This document shows positions 47,781 through 55,489 of a stretch of DNA of 64,000 bases, one piece after another. This DNA comes from Glaciimonas immobilis (GTDB lineage Bacteria > Pseudomonadota > Gammaproteobacteria > Burkholderiales > Burkholderiaceae_D). The notes beneath the pieces were generated by a model. The model did not search any database. It saw nothing but the letters and a program-made list of their open reading frames with translations, and was not told the DNA's origin. The stretch is taken from positions 248,001-312,000 of the forward strand of contig NZ_JAAOZT010000002.1 of NCBI RefSeq assembly GCF_011947285.1, read 5' to 3'. The number at the start of each line of letters is the position of its first letter. The stretch's first letter is position 1. The translations under genes were made by a program, and so were the position numbers.

Positions 47781-48044
47781 ATGAGAAAAAATTTAAGTAT
47801 TGAAGAACGCTTGCTTTTTAACGAAACTTTGCTGGATGCGATTCTCTGGGGACAGCTACTAGACGAGCCAAAACAACGTGCTCTAATCGCTAATCAGCTC
47901 TACACAATGCTTGATGCAGCGCAACGACACGGCACTCTCCCAGAGCGTGTGCATACCGCGCTATATCAGACCGCAGACGCGCTGGCAGGCATTGATAGCT
48001 GTCCTGATGCGTTAAAACCGACGCTACGATCCGCTTTACCGTAA
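47781..48044 (+). CDS. Small forward-strand ORF inside the leftward early operon
   Basis: An 87-residue frame from ATG 47781 with AAGG six bases upstream. The translation is plausible for a helical protein (IEERLLFNETLLDAILWGQLLDE is its N-terminal part) with no recognised family. It opposes the early operon and starts eight bases past the MuB-like start codon on the other strand. It overlaps another uncertain frame on the reverse strand, so both should not be assumed real. Confidence 0.4.
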   Translation: MRKNLSIEERLLFNETLLDAILWGQLLDEPKQRALIANQLYTMLDAAQRHGTLPERVHTALYQTADALAGIDSCPDALKPTLRSALP

Positions 48045-48189
48045 GGTAATCACCGCGTAAAAACGCACCGTGTACGTGACCAGTCGGAAACAACATCGAA
48101 GAGAATTGCGTGCGTCCTCTGAGATTTATTTTTCTGATCACAGCACCACGTACATGGCTGAGTGCTTTACGTTTAATCTTGCATGACAT
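47890..48189 (-). CDS. Small uncertain ORF between transposase and MuB-like genes
   Basis: A 99-residue frame starting 18 bases after the transposase stop with AGGAA before the ATG. The translation is basic with no recognised family (MSCKIKRKALSHVRGAVIRK at the start). The distal half is antisense to the forward frame at 47781-48044. Its position in the operon and ribosome binding site favour it; its composition does not. Confidence 0.3.
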   Translation of the reverse strand: MSCKIKRKALSHVRGAVIRKINLRGRTQFSSMLFPTGHVHGAFLRGDYLTVKRIVASVLTHQDSYQCLPARLRSDIARYAHALGECRVVALHQALCRAD

Positions 48190-48206
48190 ATCAATTCCTA
48201 TAAAAT

Positions 48207-49988
48207 TTACACAGCCCGCAAGCCACCAACCGCGAGGCGCGGGACGTCTTGCTCGACATTGCTAAATTGTGCGATCAGTGCGGCGATCTGATCCTCTGGA
48301 ACGCCCCCGGCATAACGTGCGCTAAAGAAGGCATTTTCTTCATCCGATAGATAGCGATCAATACCGCGAACAATGCGCAACATTGCGGCAGGCGCCGTCA
48401 ACATCGGGACGTCAACCTGCACCGGATTAGCGATTTCCAATTGCTCACCTTTACGCGGGATATACGCTGGCAAGGGTGTATCTTCAATACGTTTATAAGG
48501 ATTTATGCGTCCACCGAACGCTAGTTTTTTCGCCTTACGCGACGCCGCTGCATCGCTCAAGCTAGTCGTGCCGGTCGCCAGCATTTCGATTTCTTTACGA
48601 GCGGTCTGTGCTGGCGTATCAGCGTGACGCTTATAGTTCTCACTGATTATTGCCGCATTGACGGCAAAGCCATGCTCGTTCTTCTCTATGCGTTCAAGGA
48701 CGAAATACAGTTCATGACCATCTGCACCGACGCCAATAGCTTGTATGCTGTTTTCACGCCAGGGATTGCAGCAAATTAAAATCTTCTGGCGCACCATCAC
48801 ATCCGGTACACCCGATACATCCCATTCGGCACCGTCGTATTGCACGGTCAAAAAATCAGAGACGATACGCGTTACTGGCGCTGATATTGCCAACTCTCGC
48901 AACACCTCTGTCGGCGGTGCAATACGCAGTTGATCGGCAGTGATTTGCATCCAAGATGCATAACGCGTTTTACCCGTACGTGAATGGATCGCCGTCGCGT
49001 TGTAATAGCGCATCCATTTCCAGGCCAGCGCATTCAACTCTGCATAAGAATTCACTGCCCATAATTTCAAGCCAGATTCAAATGATCGTTCGACCATGTC
49101 CTGTGCTTTTTCGACTTGCCCTTTAGCGCGTGGTGCGTGCGGTTTATTAATCTGCACCCGTATTTGCAGGGAGTGACATAGATTCTTAAACACCGCACCA
49201 GTATTGGCTGATCCTGGATCAAGCATCAGCATATACGGCACACCATGGAAAGGATCAGCACCGCGCGCCACCATCGCAGTGATTAATACATCGGCCAGAT
49301 TCCCGCCGGTTTCACCACCCGGCACATACATGACAAAAATGGTGCCGCTGGTGTGGTCAGTGATCACGTAACGCCAACAGGCTTCATCTAACGCACGTTT
49401 TAGATTAGCCGGTTTGTTAGGGTAATACTCCTCTTTATGCATTATCTGCAAACCATCATTCTTGCTCCCCGGTGTAACCTTCAGGTAATACAGAACGCAA
49501 CGCGAAGCGTCTATTTGCCAGACGTGGTTAGGGTGCTTTGAAGCCAGCCGAATCGCTGGGTCTGGTTGTAGTAACTGATCGGGATGCAGCTTATAAGTTC
49601 GCAATCCGGTGGCGACTGCTGTAGTCGATAGCATGCGTAACTCGCCCGTCGCCGGATCAGTTCGTGCCGCTTTAATCAAATCATTGGCGCGTAACATATC
49701 AATAGCCTCTTCTACCGATTTCAAGCGTTTATTGTTCTTGCGCATATGCTCAATTAATACTGCGGATATCAACATGGCTTCGTCCCGGGTTAATGCAGTT
49801 TTACCCGCATCACTACGGCGTTTGCGCGGGGAAGTTACTGCCACATCCTTGATTTTTCTGTGTAAAGTACCCAATGAAATACGCAGTTCAGCACATGCGG
49901 CGGCATAGATCGCACCCTTGGTGCCCTGCGGCGCAATACGTGCGCGTTGCGCGATATCTACCAGACGCTCTGTCATGGCCGCACTCAT
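48207..49988 (-). CDS. A: MuA-type DDE transposase
   Basis: A 593-residue phage transposase that cuts and joins the prophage ends during integration and replication. An N-terminal helix-turn-helix (LRISLGTLHRKIKD) is followed by an rve-type catalytic core with the DDE triad visible as Asp160 (VWQIDASR), Asp257 (LMLDPGSA) and Glu293 (GQVEKAQ), then a Mu-transposase C-terminal beta-barrel. All three catalytic residues are intact. It starts two bases after the DUF3102 gene. Confidence 0.95.
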   Translation of the reverse strand: MSAAMTERLVDIAQRARIAPQGTKGAIYAAACAELRISLGTLHRKIKDVAVTSPRKRRSDAGKTALTRDEAMLISAVLIEHMRKNNKRLKSVEEAIDMLRANDLIKAARTDPATGELRMLSTTAVATGLRTYKLHPDQLLQPDPAIRLASKHPNHVWQIDASRCVLYYLKVTPGSKNDGLQIMHKEEYYPNKPANLKRALDEACWRYVITDHTSGTIFVMYVPGGETGGNLADVLITAMVARGADPFHGVPYMLMLDPGSANTGAVFKNLCHSLQIRVQINKPHAPRAKGQVEKAQDMVERSFESGLKLWAVNSYAELNALAWKWMRYYNATAIHSRTGKTRYASWMQITADQLRIAPPTEVLRELAISAPVTRIVSDFLTVQYDGAEWDVSGVPDVMVRQKILICCNPWRENSIQAIGVGADGHELYFVLERIEKNEHGFAVNAAIISENYKRHADTPAQTARKEIEMLATGTTSLSDAAASRKAKKLAFGGRINPYKRIEDTPLPAYIPRKGEQLEIANPVQVDVPMLTAPAAMLRIVRGIDRYLSDEENAFFSARYAGGVPEDQIAALIAQFSNVEQDVPRLAVGGLRAV

Positions 49989-49990
49989 AT

Positions 49991-50902
49991 CTACTCTGCC
50001 GCAGTTGACAAGCTGACGTCCGCGTCATGCATCCACGCTGGGAGTTGATTGCCATTGGCGACCTGTTTGATACCCAACTCACCGCGCACCTCAACAATGC
50101 AGCGTTCCAGTTGCGCCAGAATGCCGGACATGTATTCGTCGTGATTGGCGTCATTTTCCAAGGCGTGTGTTTGTAATTGCTTAAAGCCGTCACGGATGGA
50201 GCCGCGCACCAAGCCTTCCGCCTCAAGGGAAAATTTGCTGCTTTCGCTGCGTAGCTGTAAGCCGATATCGTCTTGTGTCGGTGGTGCGATACGGGCTTGT
50301 TTGGTGTCTAGTTTGATGTATTTTTTTGTAGTATCGTCTAACACATCATTGGTGGCTTTGTGTTCGGCGCGTTCCTCACGCAGAGCAGCCTTAAGCTCAC
50401 GGCAAGACATGCGATCAAGAGCATCCAACTTTAATCCGGCAATCGTGCCGCCTTCTGCTAACGCCATTAAATCGCCGTCATCCTCAAGCATCAACTCATA
50501 AAGTTTTGCCTTCCCCAAAACGGACAACGTTGTCCGTTTTGATTGCAATGCCGGATTCATAAACTTGACTGCTGCCGACATCATGCGTCTCGCAGCACGT
50601 TCGTTTAGGCCAAGTTGTTGTTCTACAATTTCTGTAAAAATGCCATGTGGTTCATTTTCTTTTAACAGAATCAAACGTTGACCCGCATCTAGCATTGCCT
50701 CGGCACTTTGGGACATAAAGAATCTGGCTTCCTGCACAACGCGTTCGCGGTTATATTCCAGCTTATAACCAAGCTGCTTGGCAACTGTCGCAGTTTGTTT
50801 GCCAAGCATTGCGACTGCATCGGCATCACTGTTCAATTGTTCAGTGTCGATATTTGCTTCAAGCTCTTCGATAACAGTAGTATTAGTTGGTTTACGTGCC
50901 AT
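49991..50902 (-). CDS. DUF3102-like early phage protein
   Basis: About 303 residues. The region YNRERVVQEARFFMSQSAEAMLDAGQRLILLKE and the following GLNERAARRMMSAA block match the DUF3102 type of phage protein, possibly DNA-binding. The rest is helical with a coiled-coil-like basic and acidic middle. I chose the ATG at 50902 with GGAG before it; an ATG at 50914 overlaps the previous stop as TAATG and is the alternative. Confidence 0.8.
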   Translation of the reverse strand: MARKPTNTTVIEELEANIDTEQLNSDADAVAMLGKQTATVAKQLGYKLEYNRERVVQEARFFMSQSAEAMLDAGQRLILLKENEPHGIFTEIVEQQLGLNERAARRMMSAAVKFMNPALQSKRTTLSVLGKAKLYELMLEDDGDLMALAEGGTIAGLKLDALDRMSCRELKAALREERAEHKATNDVLDDTTKKYIKLDTKQARIAPPTQDDIGLQLRSESSKFSLEAEGLVRGSIRDGFKQLQTHALENDANHDEYMSGILAQLERCIVEVRGELGIKQVANGNQLPAWMHDADVSLSTAAE

Positions 50903-50913
50903 GCTGTTCTCCA

Positions 50914-51222
50914 TTAATCAGGGGTGCGGGAATAACGATTGCGAGTTTCTGTAACGCGTTGCTGAGCACGATCCATTGCTTCCAGCATCGCCAGCGCCTT
51001 CTGCGGTAGGCGTGGCGTCAAGCGCCAGCGATTGGTATCGACTATCTGTTCGGCCATACCAGCATCCTGCAAATTATGTAAATCGCGCAATGCGACAGGA
51101 GGTGCAGTGTCCATCCACTTGGCAACGTCGGTTAAAGTGACGCCGTTCATTTCGTGGCCAAAAAGAAGGAGAAGCAGTTTCAATATGCGTTGCTGGCCGA
51201 CATTGGTATAACTGGTCGTCAT
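50914..51222 (-). CDS. Small winged-helix phage protein
   Basis: A 102-residue protein with a winged-helix pattern: ILKLLLLLFGHEMNGVTLTDVAKWM and PPVALRDLHNLQDAGMAEQI, as in small phage transcriptional regulators. The function is not known. The start overlaps the previous gene by four bases. Confidence 0.75.
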   Translation of the reverse strand: MTTSYTNVGQQRILKLLLLLFGHEMNGVTLTDVAKWMDTAPPVALRDLHNLQDAGMAEQIVDTNRWRLTPRLPQKALAMLEAMDRAQQRVTETRNRYSRTPD

Positions 51223-51710
51223 ATCACCGGCCCGTCAAATTGAAATTCCGGGGCGGCATGCTTAATCACGTTTGCGTGATGAAAAGCTACTTGGTTCAAA
51301 TGGGTCATTAATGCATCGGTGGTCGCACCAGCGTCCGCCTTACCGCTATAAAAGTCCGTCAAAAGCTGCAATGCAAAGCCAAAGCCGTTATGCAGTTCCA
51401 CCACATCAGCGTCAACCAAGGCCCGTCCGGTAGGTATTTCGATTAATAATTTGTTATCGCTGGCGGCCATAAAGCGGGTGACAAAATTGATACCGCACGC
51501 CATTTCGTAGGGGTGAACCATGTTTGCAGGGATACGACCATTCTGAATCCATTTATAGATCGTCCAGTGGTCGGTGACGCCCATTCTGACAGCGATTCCC
51601 TCTATGGACACGTTGCGGCGCTCTCGCGCATACTCCTTGCAAAGTTCCAATGCGTGGCGAAGACTCGTCGGTTGCACACGCTTCCAATTCCGGCTGTGAC
51701 TTGCCTTCAT
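51219..51710 (-). CDS. Early phage protein with helix-turn-helix-like segment
   Basis: A 163-residue protein. VSIEGIAVRMGVTDHWTIYKWIQNGRIP near the N-terminus looks like a DNA-binding helix-turn-helix. The remaining part is helical, with no recognised family. The ATG at 51710 has AAAGGA six bases upstream; the frame opens at 51743 without support. It heads a tightly packed run of early genes. Confidence 0.75.
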   Translation of the reverse strand: MKASHSRNWKRVQPTSLRHALELCKEYARERRNVSIEGIAVRMGVTDHWTIYKWIQNGRIPANMVHPYEMACGINFVTRFMAASDNKLLIEIPTGRALVDADVVELHNGFGFALQLLTDFYSGKADAGATTDALMTHLNQVAFHHANVIKHAAPEFQFDGPVI

Positions 51711-51816
51711 ATGTAATCCTTTGATTTTTGGCATTCCAAACAAAAAATTGCTCTGGTACTATCCAATATCTCTCGGTTAAATTAACCTTTAAGCCTCAAT
51801 CACTTGTGAGGCACAG

Positions 51817-52062
51817 ATGACGAACGAAACCGATTTTCATGAACTGGCGGGCCGTCTTGAAGGGACGGTTCGGGCTTTGATGTTGTTAGCTGCAAAACTT
51901 GAGCTTGCGGGGAGGCTGGATGGTCAGCAGTATTCGAAGGACTTGCGCCAGGTGGCGACAGCGCTCCGGTTTGACGGGGAGCATCTGTTACCGACGCAGC
52001 GCACGATGAATGAAATGGCAAATGCAATGGATGCAGCGAGAGAACGTCGCAAATCGCAGTAG
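51817..52062 (+). CDS. Small forward-strand phage ORF antisense to early transcript
   Basis: An 81-residue helical, charged protein (LAGRLEGTVRALMLLAAKLE) with a TGAGG ribosome binding site. No family recognised. It lies on the opposite strand inside the leftward early operon, between the Ner-like gene and the next early gene, where nothing on the reverse strand looks coding. It could be expressed in the lysogen. Confidence 0.55.
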   Translation: MTNETDFHELAGRLEGTVRALMLLAAKLELAGRLDGQQYSKDLRQVATALRFDGEHLLPTQRTMNEMANAMDAARERRKSQ

Positions 52063-52104
52063 CTAGCGGGAAACCGAACTTATCAAAGGTCGCCATGGTC
52101 TATG

Positions 52105-52329
52105 TCACGCAACTACCGACTGCCGACACACTTCGCCTTCTTTGAGGCCAAGCGCGACGGCAATGTTGTGACACTCGCCACGTAGGCATTTTCGTTTTGG
52201 GTTGGTGTCGTTATCGTTAACGATATCGATCACCATGTTGGCGCTGTAGCCATTCTTCTTGGCCCATGCGGTGTAAGACAAACCTTTGAAGGCAAATTCT
52301 TCACGGATTTTTATACGTGTTTTTGTCAT
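52105..52329 (-). CDS. Ner-like early regulator
   Basis: A 74-residue DNA-binding protein: FKGLSYTAWAKKNGYSANMV is a helix-turn-helix, and RGECHNIAVALGLKEG follows. It is the first gene of the leftward early operon, facing the repressor, the position of ner in Mu and of the Cro-like gene in BcepMu. The ATG at 52329 has AAGGA nine bases upstream; the frame continues upstream through the operator, which is not coding. Confidence 0.8.
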   Translation of the reverse strand: MTKTRIKIREEFAFKGLSYTAWAKKNGYSANMVIDIVNDNDTNPKRKCLRGECHNIAVALGLKEGEVCRQSVVA

Positions 52330-52392
52330 CGTGCTGTGTCCTTTTTTGTGTGCGCTTATTTGCATTAAGTTGGTATTACGTGAATTGATGGA

Positions 52393-52425
52393 TATAAGTA
52401 TGGGTACAAAAGTACCCATAGTCAA
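52393..52425. promoter_or_regulatory. Prophage immunity switch: operator with two opposed promoters
   Basis: A perfect palindrome, TATGGGTAC-AAAA-GTACCCATA, spans 52399-52420. On the reverse strand, TTGACT (52420-52425), a 17-base spacer and CATACT (52397-52402) form the early promoter, with the palindrome covering the spacer. On the forward strand, TTGGTA (52370-52375), 17 bases and TATAAG (52393-52398) form the repressor promoter, whose start falls inside the palindrome. Repressor binding would block early transcription and regulate itself. Confidence 0.75.
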
Positions 52426-52441
52426 CATAATATTTTAAATT

Positions 52442-52867
52442 ATGAGTACAAATATGGGCATTGGATTACGACTTAAAGAAGAGCGCGAGCGACTCGGCAT
52501 GAGTCAAACCGAATTCGCAGCGCTGTGCGATGTAGGCCGAAAAACACAATTTAACTACGAGAGCGACGAGAGATCACCGGATGCCAACTACCTGGCGGCG
52601 ATCGCGCAATCTGGTGCGGACATTGGATACATCGTCACTGGCAGGCATAGTGACGCCAAGATTGCGCAAGGCACTATCGTCAACTGGACGTTGCTGGAGC
52701 AAGTCATTGTCGGCGTAGAGGAATTTCTGACTGAACGTAAAGCCAAACTGAAGCCGGAAAAAAAGGCGGGTCTGATCCGCGTCTTGTATGCCAAATTTTC
52801 AGACGACAAGAATCTCGACCAGACCCGATTCAATGATTTTATGGATGCGGTGATGACTACCGTGTAA
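52442..52867 (+). CDS. Prophage repressor (XRE/Cro-CI family)
   Basis: A 141-residue protein with an N-terminal XRE helix-turn-helix (RLKEERERLGMSQTEFAALCDVGRKTQ) and a C-terminal half of unknown fold (helical, EEFLTERKAKLKPEKK). It is expressed toward the late side and faces the early operon. No ribosome binding site precedes the ATG at 52442, so it may be leaderless-like or begin at 52454. It keeps the prophage silent. Confidence 0.88.
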   Translation: MSTNMGIGLRLKEERERLGMSQTEFAALCDVGRKTQFNYESDERSPDANYLAAIAQSGADIGYIVTGRHSDAKIAQGTIVNWTLLEQVIVGVEEFLTERKAKLKPEKKAGLIRVLYAKFSDDKNLDQTRFNDFMDAVMTTV

Positions 52868-52891
52868 CGACAATAGGAGGTAACAGCAGGT

Positions 52892-53614
52892 ATGGCAAAA
52901 GAAGAACGAAATCAGATAAAAGATTTTTTAGAAGATTTGATGCCGGAGGAGACGGGGGACGGGGTTGGCAGACATTACGAAGTACATACTGGCGGGGATT
53001 ACGTCGGTGGCAATCAATACCACGCCACCAATTACATTCAGCCCAGAAATAGCCGTCGTCTCACCCGTGAGGAACGGCGCTCCCTGAATGATATGGTTAA
53101 AGAACTGGCCATAAATTTTGGAAACTCCGGGGAACAAACCTGGACAGCTATTCACCAAATCCTGGGCGTCGATAACATCGAGGACATGCACCTTGATCAC
53201 TATATTCCGGCAAAAGGTATTCTTCGGTTACTACTAAAAAATGCCCAATCAAGCAGGGATGCAGGCGATGGCACTAATACTGCTTCGCTGCGTTTTTTAA
53301 TACGTCAGTCAAATGATGCACTACGAACGCAGACCCATCGGAATACTACTCTGGCAGCCTTACTCAAAACTTCAAAGGACAAGGTCACGAACCTAAAATT
53401 CGAGATTAGAGAAAAAACCGACGAAGTACGAAACATGGGTATCAAACTCCAGTGGGCATTGGAGGATTTAAAACGATCGCCATCGGAATACAGCCGCCGA
53501 AAATCTACTCATGCATCGCCTGCCAATGGCCGCAAGCATTTGCTGGTAATTTTCCTCACCGCGGGAACGACCGCTGGCGCTATTTATTTATTTTCACTCG
53601 CTAACGCGGCGTAG
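52892..53614 (+). CDS. Repressor-linked membrane-anchored protein with GDYVGGNQY motif
   Basis: A 240-residue protein I do not recognise as a whole, 24 bases after the repressor stop with GGAGG upstream. Residues 34-44 (GGDYVGGNQYH) resemble the Gly-Asp-Val-Gly-Gly motifs seen beside effector domains in predicted bacterial immune proteins. Residues 56-115 resemble an ORF6C-type phage domain (LTREERRSLNDMVKELA). Residues 135-195 are coiled-coil-like, and 216-235 form a single C-terminal membrane helix. It is likely co-transcribed with the repressor and so expressed in the lysogen, suiting an exclusion or immunity role; this is inference. Confidence 0.8.
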   Translation: MAKEERNQIKDFLEDLMPEETGDGVGRHYEVHTGGDYVGGNQYHATNYIQPRNSRRLTREERRSLNDMVKELAINFGNSGEQTWTAIHQILGVDNIEDMHLDHYIPAKGILRLLLKNAQSSRDAGDGTNTASLRFLIRQSNDALRTQTHRNTTLAALLKTSKDKVTNLKFEIREKTDEVRNMGIKLQWALEDLKRSPSEYSRRKSTHASPANGRKHLLVIFLTAGTTAGAIYLFSLANAA

Positions 53615-53833
53615 TCCGCATCAAAGCGGCTGGCCAACTTCAAAAAGGTATTAGCGCGTAGTCGCAAAGCGAATGCGGGCGGTACGAAGCGAATGAATCC
53701 GCGAAAGGTTAACGCACATACGGCCACAAAATAGCTTGTTCGATCCAAGAACAAAACCAAACGAAAAACAACCGTAACGTGCGCCTGCGCAAAATTTGTC
53801 GATACTTTGATTATTAAATTTTTTAGGATAAAC

Positions 53834-54400
53834 ATGCAGACTGTTTTAATCATTACTCTGTTGGCAACCTTGACCGTAACCTTATCCGGTTGCGCCACCA
53901 AAAATTACGGTCGTCTCAGCGGCGTCACTGATTATGAAAAGCGCTCACTGACCTGTCGTGAAATAAATATTGAGATCGCGCGGACCGAAGGCTTTGTTCA
54001 AAAGGTTGATACCGAAAGCCAATTTGATGGGCGCTCCGTGCTCTCGTTTTTGGGTGATTATGGGATTGGTAATGTGATCGAAAAGAATGGCGCTGTGAAT
54101 AGTGCGGATGAGCGGATGGCTGCGCTACAGGTTTTGCGGAAAGAGCGTTGTGTTGGCGCGCTGACCGTTGCAGTTGCTATATCTCCTGGTCAACCGACTA
54201 TTCCGGGGACTGTTGTAGAAAAAGGTGGAGAGTCTTCGGCGACGGCTGAAAGGTTAGCGCGGCAAGCCAGTTGCGTACCGCTGGGCACTGCGGTATTGAT
54301 TGGCAAAATGCCCGGTGTGGAAAATTATCGGGTTGATTGCGAGGACGGGCAGCAAGCGTTGGTCAAATGCGAGATGCGGCAGTGTCGGGTTTTGGAGTAA
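53834..54400 (+). CDS. Prophage-borne lipoprotein
   Basis: A 188-residue protein with a lipoprotein signal: MQTVLIITLLATLTVTLSGC, with Cys20 lipidated. The mature part has several Cys residues (TCREIN, ERCVGA, ASCVPLG, DCEDGQ, KCEMRQC) that may form disulphides. No family recognised. It is 219 bases after the repressor-linked gene. Lysogenic conversion of the cell envelope, such as receptor masking, is one possibility. Confidence 0.75.
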   Translation: MQTVLIITLLATLTVTLSGCATKNYGRLSGVTDYEKRSLTCREINIEIARTEGFVQKVDTESQFDGRSVLSFLGDYGIGNVIEKNGAVNSADERMAALQVLRKERCVGALTVAVAISPGQPTIPGTVVEKGGESSATAERLARQASCVPLGTAVLIGKMPGVENYRVDCEDGQQALVKCEMRQCRVLE

Positions 54401-54523
54401 AGTATTTTTTTATCCATTAAACTGATATTCGCTTCATGAATTCTTAAATTAGGTGAGGACCAAAGTAGACGCTCCATGCCGAGTAAGGGGAAAAAACTTA
54501 CCCTTACCCGATCTCATGACGAC

Positions 54524-54658
54524 CTATTTGCCCGTTTTTGGCTTTACGGGTGAAGACGGAGGCTGGCGAGTAGTTTCGCTTCTCTCACTAATGCTACCAA
54601 GAACCGAGCGAGTTGCGGGAGGCGGTGGCGGCGGAGGTGGCGGTTTTTTACTAGCCAT
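54524..54658 (-). CDS. Tiny polyproline ORF overlapping upstream gene
   Basis: A 44-residue frame: MASKK, then nine prolines, then a Ser/Thr/Arg-rich tail (PATRSVLGSISERSE). Its ATG lies eight bases inside the end of the upstream membrane-protein gene (ATGGCTAG, where TAG is the upstream stop). The nine-proline tract mirrors residues 234-242 of the upstream protein, which are likewise preceded by a Met and a short Lys-containing leader. It may be a translated small protein or a broken-off repeat of the upstream tail. Confidence 0.4.
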   Translation of the reverse strand: MASKKPPPPPPPPPATRSVLGSISERSETTRQPPSSPVKPKTGK

Positions 54659-55475
54659 TTTTGCTGCCTCGTTGAGGTGGACTCGGTGGTCGTGGTGGCG
54701 GTGGTTTATGCTGATCAGGTCTGCCGCGGTCTTCCCTAATCTCCCGAGCGGGCGGTGGTGGAGGAGGAGGAGGAGGCTTTTGATTGGTCATGACATCTTC
54801 TCTGAAAATTACGGGGCTGGAAATTTCAATTTTTTGTATCGAACGAGTCAAATTCTTATCAAGCTTTCCGAAGTAAAAAAATCCGAAGGCTGCGAAAGTG
54901 AAGAGAGCTGTTGCAACGAGACACCTTAAGATTATGAAAACGTAAGAAGCTTTTTCTGCATTAATTGCACCGTTTTTAGTCCCGCACTTAATATATATCG
55001 CAATAATATTTTTTTTAACTGCAGCGGCTACAAGCGCATCGGCATTACTGTAGTCAATATAAAGTGCGACACATTGTTTATGATGCTTACTCCACTCTTC
55101 AGGGTCGGGTAGGTAGCTATATGTCTTGCCGATTACTGATTTTACAAAATAAATCGCCGCACTAGTGAGTCCAAGAACTGCAATTAATAGAAATGACCAG
55201 AACCATAAACCTGCGCCTGCCTCATTGGTACGTTGAACATTCTGAAGCATGTGGCCAATGAAACCAGCAAGCGCAAGAAATGTAACAAGTGGAAGTTGCA
55301 GTCTTTGGGCGACCTTATCGCGTCCATCAATCTCATGAAAGTAAATTTTTTCGTACAAATCATCTAATACGCGATTATGAGGGAGCATTTCATGCTCTCT
55401 CTCAAACGCCTCTTTTTCGTGTGTACGAACACGAAAAATTGCACTTCCTTTACCGCTAGCTTGCTTACCTGACAT
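54651..55475 (-). CDS. Three-helix membrane protein with polyproline tail
   Basis: A 274-residue protein, no family recognised. Membrane helices at about 59-77, 90-111 and 177-203; a soluble segment between the second and third. The C-terminal 45 residues are proline-rich: nine consecutive prolines at 234-242 and further PPPPRPPSPP. It begins 14 bases after the upstream Abi_C/AbiJ-like gene, so the two form an operon. A soluble HEPN-like partner plus a membrane protein is a plausible defence pair, but this is inference. Long proline runs stall ribosomes unless EF-P acts. Confidence 0.75.
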   Translation of the reverse strand: MSGKQASGKGSAIFRVRTHEKEAFEREHEMLPHNRVLDDLYEKIYFHEIDGRDKVAQRLQLPLVTFLALAGFIGHMLQNVQRTNEAGAGLWFWSFLLIAVLGLTSAAIYFVKSVIGKTYSYLPDPEEWSKHHKQCVALYIDYSNADALVAAAVKKNIIAIYIKCGTKNGAINAEKASYVFIILRCLVATALFTFAAFGFFYFGKLDKNLTRSIQKIEISSPVIFREDVMTNQKPPPPPPPPPAREIREDRGRPDQHKPPPPRPPSPPQRGSKNG

Positions 55476-55489
55476 TTTAATTCACGGCG

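Noticed and set aside
53584-53901. 105-residue reverse frame between the repressor-linked gene and the lipoprotein
   Set aside because: It overlaps the lipoprotein signal and the end of the membrane-anchored gene; no ribosome binding site and no recognised family.
54453-54929. 158-residue forward frame with glycine and tryptophan runs
   Set aside because: Its Gly/Arg runs are the antisense of polyproline codons in the reverse-strand genes.
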